Assembly: GCA_001915545.1 (NCBI GenBank)
Contig: MNQS01000194.1
Location: forward strand, 1-18,078
From: Bacteroides sp. 43_108
Lineage (GTDB): Bacteria; Bacteroidota; Bacteroidia; Bacteroidales; Bacteroidaceae
Direction of reading: 5' to 3'
DNA length: 18,078 bases
Part shown: positions 6,297 to 14,367 of the stretch, in pieces
Layout: each line of letters starts with the position of its first letter
Numbering within the stretch: position 1 is the first letter of the stretch
Position numbers and translations under genes: made by a program
The notes under the pieces: model-generated
Databases searched by the model: none
What the model was told of the DNA's origin: nothing
Seen by the model: only the letters and a program-made list of their open reading frames with translations

Positions 6297-7949
6297 TCAA
6301 GCTTCAAGGATAGTACATCCTTCGCAAGGCTTCATCTGCTTGAAGAAATCATTGCCCTTATCGTCAACAAGGATGAATGCAGGGAAGTCCTCGACCTCAA
6401 TCTGCCAGATAGCCTCCATACCCAATTCTGGATATTCAACGCACTTGATGCTCTTGATGTTGTTCTGAGCCAAGATTGCAGCAGGACCACCGATAGAACC
6501 AAGGTAGAATCCTCCGTGCTTCTTGCAGGCGTCAGTAACCTGCTGTGTACGGTTACCCTTTGCAAGCATAATCATTGAACCACCGTGTTCCTGGAAAAGA
6601 TCCACGTAAGGGTCCATACGGTTTGCAGTCGTAGGTCCCATACTTCCGCATGCCATGCCGGCAGGAGTCTTGGCTGGACCAGCATAGTATATTGGGTGAT
6701 TCTTGATGTAATCAGGGAGATCTTCACCACGGTCAAGACGTTCCTTAAGCTTAGCATGTGCAATATCGCGTCCTACAATAATTGTACCGTTGAGAGAAAG
6801 ACGCGTTGCAACAGGATACTGGCTCAACTGCTTGCATACTTCGCTCATAGGTCTGTTGAGGTCTACGCGAACAACTTCGCCCTCACCGGCCTGTCTCAAT
6901 TCTTCAGGAATCAATTCGCCTGGATTATCATCCATCTTCTCAATCCAGATACCGTCCTTGTTGATCTTACACTTGATGTTGCGGTCAGCAGAACAGCTAA
7001 CACCAAGACCTACAGGACAACTTGCACCGTGACGAGGCAGACGAATAATGCGTACATCGTGAGCCATATACTTTCCGCCGAACTGAGCACCAAGACCGAT
7101 CTTGTAAGCCTCTTTCAATATTTCCTTCTCGAGTTCAACATCGCGGAATGCACGTCCGGTCTCATCACCTGTAGTAGGAAGATTATCATAATAGTGAGTA
7201 GAAGCAAGCTTAACAGTAAGCAAGTTCTTTTCTGCTGAAGTACCACCGATTACAAAAGCGATATGGTAAGGAGGGCATGCTGCTGTACCCAAGCTCTTCA
7301 TCTTCTCAATCATGAAAGGAATGAGCTTCTCGCGGTTAAGCAACGCCTTTGTCTCCTGATACAAATAAGTTTTGTTGGCAGAACCACCACCCTTTGTAAC
7401 GCAAAGGAATTTGTATTCCATACCCTCAGTAGCCTCGATGTCAATCTGCGCTGGCAGGTTGCACTTTGTATTTACCTCTTCAAACATTGAAAGAGGAGCA
7501 TTCTGACTGTAACGGAGATTCTCTTCAGTATAAGTTTTGTATACACCCTTTGCAAGAGCTTCCTCATCGCAGAATCCAGTCCACACCTGCTGCCCCTTTT
7601 CGCCATGTATGATTGCAGTACCTGTATCCTGGCACAAAGGCAATTTTCCTTTTGCAGAAACCTCTGCATTGCGGAGGAAAGTGAGAGCTACATACTTGTC
7701 GTTGTCGCTTGCTTCCGGATCGCGAAGAATCTTTGCCACCTGAAGGTTGTGCGAACGGCGCAACAGGAATGAAACGTCACGGAATGCGGCGTTGGCCATT
7801 GCTGTCAATCCTTCTGGAGCCACCTTCAGAATAGGTTTTCCTTCAAACTCGCTTACAGAAACGTAATCTTTAGTAAGCAGATAATACTCCGTATCGTCCT
7901 TCTGTATCTGGAACATCGGAGCGTACTTGAATTCTGGTGCTTGAGCCAT
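6297..7949 (-). CDS. fumA: Class I fumarate hydratase, [4Fe-4S]-dependent
   Basis: A 550-residue fused class I fumarase (alpha and beta parts in one chain, full family length) that interconverts fumarate and malate in the cytoplasm. Iron-sulfur cysteines are C106 (LPLCQDTGT), C225 (GTAACPPYH) and C319 (GVSCSADR); their spacing of 119 and 94 residues equals C133, C252 and C346 of the Leishmania enzyme as I recall it. D108 and T440 ([10 protein letters not shown]) fall at the catalytic Asp and Thr positions. The beta part has [13 protein letters not shown] and [11 protein letters not shown]. The oxygen-sensitive cluster suits an anaerobe, and in Bacteroidales the enzyme runs toward fumarate as acceptor for fumarate reductase (group knowledge). 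It is monocistronic: a consensus promoter lies upstream and a stem-loop terminator downstream. The start [15 protein letters not shown] is family-typical. Confidence 0.97.
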   Translation of the reverse strand: MAQAPEFKYAPMFQIQKDDTEYYLLTKDYVSVSEFEGKPILKVAPEGLTAMANAAFRDVSFLLRRSHNLQVAKILRDPEASDNDKYVALTFLRNAEVSAKGKLPLCQDTGTAIIHGEKGQQVWTGFCDEEALAKGVYKTYTEENLRYSQNAPLSMFEEVNTKCNLPAQIDIEATEGMEYKFLCVTKGGGSANKTYLYQETKALLNREKLIPFMIEKMKSLGTAACPPYHIAFVIGGTSAEKNLLTVKLASTHYYDNLPTTGDETGRAFRDVELEKEILKEAYKIGLGAQFGGKYMAHDVRIIRLPRHGASCPVGLGVSCSADRNIKCKINKDGIWIEKMDDNPGELIPEELRQAGEGEVVRVDLNRPMSEVCKQLSQYPVATRLSLNGTIIVGRDIAHAKLKERLDRGEDLPDYIKNHPIYYAGPAKTPAGMACGSMGPTTANRMDPYVDLFQEHGGSMIMLAKGNRTQQVTDACKKHGGFYLGSIGGPAAILAQNNIKSIKCVEYPELGMEAIWQIEVEDFPAFILVDDKGNDFFKQMKPCEGCTILEA

Positions 7950-7989
7950 AATTATTAATATTTATTTCGTATTGTAAATCAGCAAAATG

Positions 7990-8012
7990 CTTGACGCCCG
8001 GCGACAGTCAAG
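7990..8012 (-). other. Small hairpin in the fumarase leader
   Basis: A perfect 6-bp stem (CTTGAC 7990-7995 with GTCAAG 8007-8012) with an 11-nt GC-rich loop lies between the fumarase promoter and its ATG, followed on the minus strand by CATTTTGC. It could be a weak terminator for the M16 gene upstream or a leader structure. The structure is visible; the role is not. Confidence 0.35.
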
Positions 8013-8034
8013 ACAACCATCACCTGACATCAAG

Positions 8035-8065
8035 CAAAGTTATAAAGAAAATACCAAATTATCAA
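8035..8065 (-). promoter_or_regulatory. Bacteroidota-type promoter of fumarase
   Basis: Minus-strand TTG (8063-8065), 20 nt, then TAACTTTG (8035-8042): a full match to the -7 consensus at standard spacing. Transcription would start near 8028, giving an untranslated leader of about 80 nt that carries the small hairpin at 7990-8012. Confidence 0.65.
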
Positions 8066-8077
8066 CTTCCGAAAAAA

Positions 8078-10990
8078 TCAATAGCCGAAAATTTCTTCGG
8101 TCGAAACGCGCTTCACCGGGGCAATCTTGCGCAGTGCATCCATATCAAGCTCATTTTCGTCGCCGAGAATCATGTATTTGAACGTGCTTCCCTTGACAAA
8201 TTCTTTCTGGAATCTGCACACATCGTCGAGCGTCATAGTCTTCACCTTGTTGTAGACGTCCTTGTACATATCGTGGTCGATTCCATATTCCCTCATTGTA
8301 AGATAATAGTCGAGCACTCTTCCGTTGACAAAACGTCTAGTTGCCAGACGCTTGAGCAAAGCATCCTTTGCGAGACCGAACGCAGGCTCAGAAACAGGCA
8401 TATCGTTAATGATGCTGTTGAACGTGTTCACACAATCCATGAGCTTGTCATTCTGAGAGATAATCATTGCGTTGTATACAAAAGGCTGCATCTTGCTGCG
8501 TCCGTCGCTGTAACTTGCTCCGGCCGAATAAGCCAAACCTCTCGATTCACGCATTTCCTGGAACACGATAGAATTCATGCCACCTCCGAAATACTCATTA
8601 TACATAGTTACGATAGGCAGATATTCAGGATCATACTTCACGCCCTTGTTGGAGAACATCATCAGATATATGTTCTTTGCCTTATATGGAGCGATATAGA
8701 TTTCACTGCTGTCGGTACGCAGAGGCATGTATTCGCGGTCAGCCTCAGGAGCTACGGGTTTCTTTGCCATCTTGTGCTTGCCGGCAATGATACGCTCAGC
8801 ATCGCCAGCCTTCTCCGGGCCATAATATGTTATTGTCTGCGAACAGTTCCACAGATTACGCAGGCTTTCGAGTAATGTCTTTGCATCCGTAGACTTCAAT
8901 TCAGTCTCTGAAAGGATGTTGGTAGACTCGTTTACAGAACCATACTTACCCCACATAACCAATTGTCTGAAATTGGTTTCCTGATTGAGTTTATTGTCTG
9001 CACGCATCTTCAACACATTGGCAACATAATCCTCATAAGCCTTATCGTCAGGTTCTGCCTTGAGTACAGCCTCTTCGCACAAAGCCAAAGCCTTCTCCAT
9101 ATTCTCGGCAAGACCGCTCACGCTTACGTATGTCTTATCCTCAAGAACATTGATGTTCATCGTACATGCCAGCTTGTAGAATTCCGTCTGAAGTTCTTCT
9201 GCAGACATCTTCGACGTGCCAAGATAATCTAACAAATCAGAAGCAAAAGGAAGAGTCTTGTCAGTCTTGCTTCCACGATCAAATATATAGCATACGCTGA
9301 ACAAACCGTTTACATCATTATGCTTGTACAGCATTTCGGTTCCGTTCTTAAATTTACAATGTTCTATCTCCTTATTGAAATCCACAAACACGGGCTCAAT
9401 AGGTTCAACCTTTGAGTTTCTGACCTCAGCAACGAAGTCGCTTGTCTTGTCGCGATTCATTTCGATAGGAGAAATTTCCGGTTTCTCCATCTTCTTTTCG
9501 TTTGGATCTACACCCTTGTATTTGTATATGCATGCATATCCGTCTGTAAGGTATTCCTTGGCAAAGGCCATCACATCCTTCTTTGTAATGCGACTGATTC
9601 GGTCAAGTCCCTCAACGGCATCCTTCCAGTCTTGTCCGTTAACGAAAGCATTCACAAACATGTCTGCTCGCGCGTTGTTGCTCTCAAGCTGCTTCATTCT
9701 CTCGAGCTTCATATTGTTTATGATAGCCTGAAGAAGCGACTCGTCAAAATCTCCAGCTTCAACCTTGGCCACGCACTCTCTCATTATTGTGCGCAGTTCA
9801 TCAAGCGTCTGTCCTTCCTTCGGCATAGCTATAGCTATAAGCATCGAATAATCGCTCAACTGATAATCGAACACGCCTGAATCCAGAAGTCTCTGCTTCT
9901 GATTGAGGTCAAGATCAAATATTCCGGCCTTGCCGTTCCAAAGAATCTTTGAAATTATCTTAAGGTAGTCACTGTCCTTTCCGCCCATACCAGGGAAACT
10001 CCATCCCATCAGCACAGACTCGGCCTCCGGACCATATACGGTTTTCACAACAGGTGCAGTCAAAGGCTTTTCCTTTTCAAACTTCAGCACCGGCAACTGC
10101 GGATTAGGCTTCCAGTTTCCGAAATACTTGTCGATTATGCCGACAACAGTATCATAGTCGAAATCACCGCTCATGCATATTGCCACATTATTAGGCACAT
10201 ACCACTGCTTGTAGTAGTTCTTGATATTCGTAATCGACGGGTTCTTCAACTGTTCCTGAGTACCAAGCACAGATTGAGTACCATAAGGATGATGAGGGAA
10301 AAGCGCAGCCATCAGACTGTCGACAGACTTGCCGTTATCATCGGTCAGAGAAATGTTCTTCTCCTCATACACAGCCTCAAGTTCTGTATGGAATCCACGT
10401 ATGACACAGTTGCTGAAACGCTCTGCCTCAATCTTTGCCCAGTTCTCCACCTCGTTCGACGGAATATTTTCCATATAGCATGTAACGTCCTGCGAAGTGT
10501 AAGCATTTGTACCCGTAGCACCTATTGCAGCCATAAGCTTGTCATATTCATTAGCTATGGCATATTTTGAAGCCTCATAAGACAAGCTGTCGATTTTGTT
10601 GTACATCAACTTGCGCTGCAGCGTATCCGACATGCATCTGTAACGTTCGAAACACATTTCTATCGAATCCAGCAAAGGCTTTTCAGCCTCATAGTTCATT
10701 GTTCCGAACTTTGTTGTACCCTTGAACATAAGGTGTTCAAAATAGTGTGCAAGACCGGTCGTCTCCTTAGGATCGTTCTTTCCACCGACTCTCACCGCAA
10801 CGTATGTCTGTATACGCGGTTCGTCACGATTTACAGTCAGATAAATCTTCAGTCCGTTGTCCAACGTGTATATCCGCGCTTTCAGCGGATCTCCTTCCAC
10901 ACTCTCATACCTGTATTTCTCTTGAGCATCGGCCGCAACGACAGACAATGCAAAAAAGAGACATGACAGGAAAAATCCAAATTTTCTCAT
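8078..10990 (-). CDS. Periplasmic M16 family zinc metallopeptidase, two-repeat single chain
   Basis: A 970-residue exported insulinase/pitrilysin-type protease. The N-terminus is a signal peptide (MRKFGFFLSCLFFALSVVAADAQ, here split as a positive start, a hydrophobic core near 5-19 and cleavage near 20-23). The inverted zinc motif HYFEH is at 82-86 (H82, catalytic E85, H86), and the distal zinc Glu is probably E210 in ELEAVYEEKN. The spacing H86-E210 is 124 residues against 77 in insulin-degrading enzyme, because of a charged helical insert at about 105-155. The C-terminal, catalytically silent half starts near 530 and keeps the substrate-binding RESRGLAYS loop. Such enzymes degrade or process peptides in the periplasm; the substrate is unknown. 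It lies 38 nt after the DUF4954 gene with no promoter between, so it is probably last in the hflX transcript. Confidence 0.93.
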   Translation of the reverse strand: MRKFGFFLSCLFFALSVVAADAQEKYRYESVEGDPLKARIYTLDNGLKIYLTVNRDEPRIQTYVAVRVGGKNDPKETTGLAHYFEHLMFKGTTKFGTMNYEAEKPLLDSIEMCFERYRCMSDTLQRKLMYNKIDSLSYEASKYAIANEYDKLMAAIGATGTNAYTSQDVTCYMENIPSNEVENWAKIEAERFSNCVIRGFHTELEAVYEEKNISLTDDNGKSVDSLMAALFPHHPYGTQSVLGTQEQLKNPSITNIKNYYKQWYVPNNVAICMSGDFDYDTVVGIIDKYFGNWKPNPQLPVLKFEKEKPLTAPVVKTVYGPEAESVLMGWSFPGMGGKDSDYLKIISKILWNGKAGIFDLDLNQKQRLLDSGVFDYQLSDYSMLIAIAMPKEGQTLDELRTIMRECVAKVEAGDFDESLLQAIINNMKLERMKQLESNNARADMFVNAFVNGQDWKDAVEGLDRISRITKKDVMAFAKEYLTDGYACIYKYKGVDPNEKKMEKPEISPIEMNRDKTSDFVAEVRNSKVEPIEPVFVDFNKEIEHCKFKNGTEMLYKHNDVNGLFSVCYIFDRGSKTDKTLPFASDLLDYLGTSKMSAEELQTEFYKLACTMNINVLEDKTYVSVSGLAENMEKALALCEEAVLKAEPDDKAYEDYVANVLKMRADNKLNQETNFRQLVMWGKYGSVNESTNILSETELKSTDAKTLLESLRNLWNCSQTITYYGPEKAGDAERIIAGKHKMAKKPVAPEADREYMPLRTDSSEIYIAPYKAKNIYLMMFSNKGVKYDPEYLPIVTMYNEYFGGGMNSIVFQEMRESRGLAYSAGASYSDGRSKMQPFVYNAMIISQNDKLMDCVNTFNSIINDMPVSEPAFGLAKDALLKRLATRRFVNGRVLDYYLTMREYGIDHDMYKDVYNKVKTMTLDDVCRFQKEFVKGSTFKYMILGDENELDMDALRKIAPVKRVSTEEIFGY

Positions 10991-11028
10991 TTCAGCATTA
11001 AAATTAAAAAACTCTTATATAATCAGTA

Positions 11029-12810
11029 CTATTTTACGTTATCCAGAAAATCCCGAAGCATCGTTTCGTCGACATCGCCCATTGCATATTCCTTTTCAGC
11101 ATCGCTCCTTATCATGTTGAGCCACCAGGAATAAGCCTCATCGGCCTCTTTCAGCCATTTATCTTCATCGTAGAACATATTGCCCTCACTTCTCTGTATG
11201 AGAGAACGTGCATATCCAGCAGCATAACTGTCGTAATCCTGATGAATCTGTTGAAGATTATGTATCAGTTCCTCCGTATTTACGACCACACCGTATTCCA
11301 CATCACTCAACAGTCGTTCAATTTCACGCTTTGGAGCCAGCATTCCTGCAACATCAAGCCACAGGTCCGATCCTCCGGCATCAGCACATGCAAGTCCTGT
11401 GGAATGCATCACACTGTGCACAAAAAGTTTCACTGCCAGGTCGTAATATTTCATGCCTCTCAACAGAGCCGAGCGCTTTATGAAGCACTTGCCGTATGTA
11501 TATTCCTCACACTGTTCCCCCTGCTCTGCAACAAGGCGGCGAAGCAAATCCTTTCCTTCTGCCACATACTGCATTACATAAGGATTCGGGAATGCACAGT
11601 TCACCATATCACGCATAGCCGAAGCCGGACGCTTGTCTCTCTTAGGCCATTTGCCTACATCACGCCATGTACCTACAGTCGACAGATTTATACCCGGAAC
11701 TATATATGTTTTCGTTCCATTGCCTATGACATACGAGAAAGGCAGTGAACGCACATCCGGATGCTCGCTCACCTTACCCATCACCATGGAAAATGCTCCA
11801 ATAGTTGCCGGCCATATTATATGGCATCCCGATGCAGTCTTCGAGCCTCTGTCAAGAACGCCCCAATGAACAGGCCCCATCTTATAGGCATGATTGCTCT
11901 GATTGGTTGCAGAACCAGCATTATAGAACGAGAACATGCCACCTATAAGAAGCGATGATTTGTGATGAGAAGTTGAGAACGGACCGCAGAACGAAGCACA
12001 CGCCTCACCATTGTCCATATATGAATTTGCAAAAAACAGAGAACTCTCCGCAGAGAATCCGCGTCCGATGTGCACAGTTTCACCAATAAAGCAATTATCT
12101 ATCTTGGCACCGTCGACAACAGAAGCCCCGCATGCTACAACCGAATTTTCCATTATGACATCAGTTCCGATATACGACGGAGCATCATCACTGCTCTGTA
12201 TTGTCGACATGCTCAGACGACTTGCACCGTGCACCTCACACGAATCGCCTATACAAACATTGCTTATCTCGCCGCTCATCAGGATACGCACATCGTTGCC
12301 TATCTCACCGCGACGCCCGCTTCCAGCCTCGTTGACCTCGCGCATAACCAGCCTTCTCACGTTGGCATCATGAATCATGAGCCAGGCAAGCTGAGCTGTA
12401 AGACGGTCGAATATGACCACGTTGCCTTCGCCGCCCTCATTCAGGACAGAAACAATGTTGCCTATGCCGAAATTAAGCGATCCGGTTGCAGATATTATGC
12501 CTGCATTGCAAATGCAGCATCTGTCGCCTATATTATAATCAGATATATATCCCGAAACATTTTCTATAAGACAGCCGTCACCGACCGTAACATTGTGCAG
12601 CGTGACGTTCGACAATCCGGAACTCCTGACGAATCCCTCCTCCATCTCTATATGACCGGTCAGAGAACCAATTTCCACAGTTCCAAAGAAACGTACATTG
12701 CTTACACGGTCTGGAACAAAATCGTCTGCCACAAACACCGACAGCCAGTCTTCAGCCTGGCATCCGCGTTCCTGGAGTTCAGAAATCTCATAGTCTGTCA
12801 ACTGTCTCAT
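11029..12810 (-). CDS. DUF4954 family protein, left-handed beta-helix
   Basis: A 593-residue protein from the ATG at 12810. An in-frame ATG at 12855 would add 15 residues (starting MFFQKQFF) that do not look like the family, whereas MRQLTDYEISELQ does. Residues 35-295 carry repeated hexapeptide turns (for example EIGNDVRI, CIGDSCEVHG, YIGTDVIMENSVV, FIGETVHIG), the pattern of a left-handed beta-helix as in sugar and acyl transferases and GlmU. A dense conserved block at about 270-395 (FSTSHHKSSLLIGGMFSFYN, AYKMGPVHWGVLDRG) marks a probable active or binding surface rich in His, Lys and Tyr. The remaining 190 residues are helical. No signal peptide is seen. The function is unknown; nucleotide-sugar or acyl transfer is only suggested by the fold. 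It sits between hflX (67 nt upstream) and the M16 gene (38 nt downstream). Confidence 0.85.
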   Translation of the reverse strand: MRQLTDYEISELQERGCQAEDWLSVFVADDFVPDRVSNVRFFGTVEIGSLTGHIEMEEGFVRSSGLSNVTLHNVTVGDGCLIENVSGYISDYNIGDRCCICNAGIISATGSLNFGIGNIVSVLNEGGEGNVVIFDRLTAQLAWLMIHDANVRRLVMREVNEAGSGRRGEIGNDVRILMSGEISNVCIGDSCEVHGASRLSMSTIQSSDDAPSYIGTDVIMENSVVACGASVVDGAKIDNCFIGETVHIGRGFSAESSLFFANSYMDNGEACASFCGPFSTSHHKSSLLIGGMFSFYNAGSATNQSNHAYKMGPVHWGVLDRGSKTASGCHIIWPATIGAFSMVMGKVSEHPDVRSLPFSYVIGNGTKTYIVPGINLSTVGTWRDVGKWPKRDKRPASAMRDMVNCAFPNPYVMQYVAEGKDLLRRLVAEQGEQCEEYTYGKCFIKRSALLRGMKYYDLAVKLFVHSVMHSTGLACADAGGSDLWLDVAGMLAPKREIERLLSDVEYGVVVNTEELIHNLQQIHQDYDSYAAGYARSLIQRSEGNMFYDEDKWLKEADEAYSWWLNMIRSDAEKEYAMGDVDETMLRDFLDNVK

Positions 12811-12877
12811 ATTGCCGTATTGTTTTATAATGAAAAATTGTTTCTGAAAGAACACCTACTGTCTAACCTAGCCATGC

Positions 12878-14119
12878 TCACTCAGCATTTCCTTCCTCAT
12901 CATAATTTTGGAAAAGGAAATCATTGTAAGGATATTTCTGTACATGCAGTTCGCGCACCTTGCGATAAAGCAATTTCTTCAGTTCAGGAACATTGGTCTG
13001 TTCCTTTGCCGAAATGAAGAAACAGTCATCGCCCAGTCTGGCCATCCATGTTTTCATCAGCTCGTCCAGCGAAATGTTCTCACGGGTTTTCGGAGTCAGA
13101 TCGTCAGCATCCTTTTCCGCCCACGAATAAGCATCAATCTTATTGAAAACCATCATATAAGGTTTGTCGCCGGCTCCAAGATCAGCAAGCGTCTTGTCAA
13201 CCACCTTTATCTGCTCTTCAAAGTCAGGATGCGACATATCCACCACATGCACAAGCATATCGGCCTCACGCACCTCGTCGAGAGTACTCTTGAATGAATC
13301 AACAAGATCTGTAGGAAGTTTTCTGATGAAACCAACAGTGTCGCTCAGCAGGAAAGGCAAGTTGTCGATTATGACCTTTCTCACAGTTGTATCGAGAGTA
13401 GCAAACAGTTTGTTCTCTGCAAAAACCTCGCTCTTTGCAAGCAGATTCATCAACGTCGATTTTCCGACATTTGTATATCCCACCAATGCAACACGTATCA
13501 GACGTCCGCGATTCTTGCGCTGCGTAGTCTTCTGCGTATCGATGTCCTTAAGTCTTTGCTTGAGGAGCGACATGCGGTTGAGGATTATACGGCGGTCCAT
13601 TTCCAACTGTGTTTCACCTGGACCTCGCAGTCCCACGCTTCCGCCTCGCTGTCTTTCAAGGTGCGTCCACAGACGTGTCAGTCGTGGGAGCATATATCTG
13701 TACTGCGCCAATTCCACCTGCGTCTTGGCAGCCGCAGTCTGGGCACGCATTGCGAAGATGTCAAGAATCAGAGATGTTCTGTCCAGAATCTTCACCTGAA
13801 GTTCTTTCTCTATATTGCGTATCTGTTTGGCCGACAATTCGTCATCGAATATCACCATACCGACCTCACGTTCCTCCTCTTCTTCAGCTTTGATGAAATC
13901 CCTTATTTCCTCAAGCTTGCCGATTCCGATATATGTAACGCTGCTCGGACCTAGGACACGCTGCGTGAAGCGCTTTACAACCTTGGCTCCGGCCGTCTCG
14001 GCCAAAAACTCCAGTTCATCGAGATATTCAGTCGTCTTGCGCTCATTCTGATTGGGAGTGATGAGACCAACAAGCACCGCAGTCTCCACCTTTGCTTCAC
14101 TTATAACAAATTCTTTCAT
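12878..14119 (-). CDS. hflX: GTPase HflX, ribosome-associated
   Basis: A 413-residue HflX GTPase. The N-terminal HflX domain (about 1-205) has the glycine-rich GIGKLEEI, a charged helical part and the family motif RGPGETQLE (165-173). The G domain has G1 GYTNVGKS (214-221), the G2 region ATLDTT (240-245), G3 DTVGF (260-264), G4 NKID (326-329) and G5 SAK (370-372). A short C-terminal extension ends KYPYNDFLFQNYDEEG. HflX binds the 50S subunit and splits stalled or hibernating 70S ribosomes under stress (established in other bacteria). It is the first gene of an apparent operon with the DUF4954 and M16 genes and has a possible promoter near 14210. Length and motifs are all normal. Confidence 0.97.
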   Translation of the reverse strand: MKEFVISEAKVETAVLVGLITPNQNERKTTEYLDELEFLAETAGAKVVKRFTQRVLGPSSVTYIGIGKLEEIRDFIKAEEEEEREVGMVIFDDELSAKQIRNIEKELQVKILDRTSLILDIFAMRAQTAAAKTQVELAQYRYMLPRLTRLWTHLERQRGGSVGLRGPGETQLEMDRRIILNRMSLLKQRLKDIDTQKTTQRKNRGRLIRVALVGYTNVGKSTLMNLLAKSEVFAENKLFATLDTTVRKVIIDNLPFLLSDTVGFIRKLPTDLVDSFKSTLDEVREADMLVHVVDMSHPDFEEQIKVVDKTLADLGAGDKPYMMVFNKIDAYSWAEKDADDLTPKTRENISLDELMKTWMARLGDDCFFISAKEQTNVPELKKLLYRKVRELHVQKYPYNDFLFQNYDEEGNAE

Positions 14120-14209
14120 GTAAATTATACGTGTAAAAACAAGTCAATATATAAAATCATCACTTTCTGCCACCAAATAGTCAATAAGCAGAAAAAATCC
14201 TATGATATG

Positions 14210-14217
14210 CAAAAATA
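14210..14217 (-). promoter_or_regulatory. Possible -7 promoter element of the hflX operon
   Basis: Minus-strand TATTTTTG is a full match to TAnnTTTG about 90 nt before the hflX ATG. No TTG or TTTG appears 19-21 nt upstream. A 5-bp inverted repeat TATGC/GCATA brackets it. The rest of the 14120-14367 gap is AT-rich, contains the terminator at 14286-14325 and shows no gene. Confidence 0.35.
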
Positions 14218-14285
14218 GGCATAAATGACGAAAGCACACGCTAATAATGGAAAATATTGATTGCTATGAAGTTTAATACAAGAAA

Positions 14286-14325
14286 AGAGGCTGTTCCGCA
14301 GTCATTTCACTGCGATACAGCCTCT
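14286..14325 (-). terminator. Rho-independent terminator of the MG2/plug-like gene
   Basis: A 9-bp perfect outer stem (AGAGGCTGT 14286-14294, ACAGCCTCT 14317-14325) encloses an inner GCAGT/ACTGC stem. On the minus strand it starts 42 nt after the stop codon of the upstream gene and is followed by a T-rich tail (TTTTCTTGTATT). It isolates the surface-protein locus from the hflX operon. Confidence 0.85.
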
Positions 14326-14367
14326 GAAATACATTCTTTAACTATAGCTGGATAATATGCTGTCACA

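Noticed and set aside
7991..8875. 294-residue open frame on the plus strand
   Set aside because: It lies opposite the well-conserved C-terminal half of the M16 peptidase, with no domain and an implausible composition.
12070..13017. 315-residue open frame on the plus strand
   Set aside because: It is antisense to the DUF4954 and hflX genes, has no recognisable domain and reads like the complement of conserved coding sequence.
13164..13799. 211-residue open frame on the plus strand
   Set aside because: Antisense to the HflX G domain; Ser/Arg/Leu-rich shadow composition.
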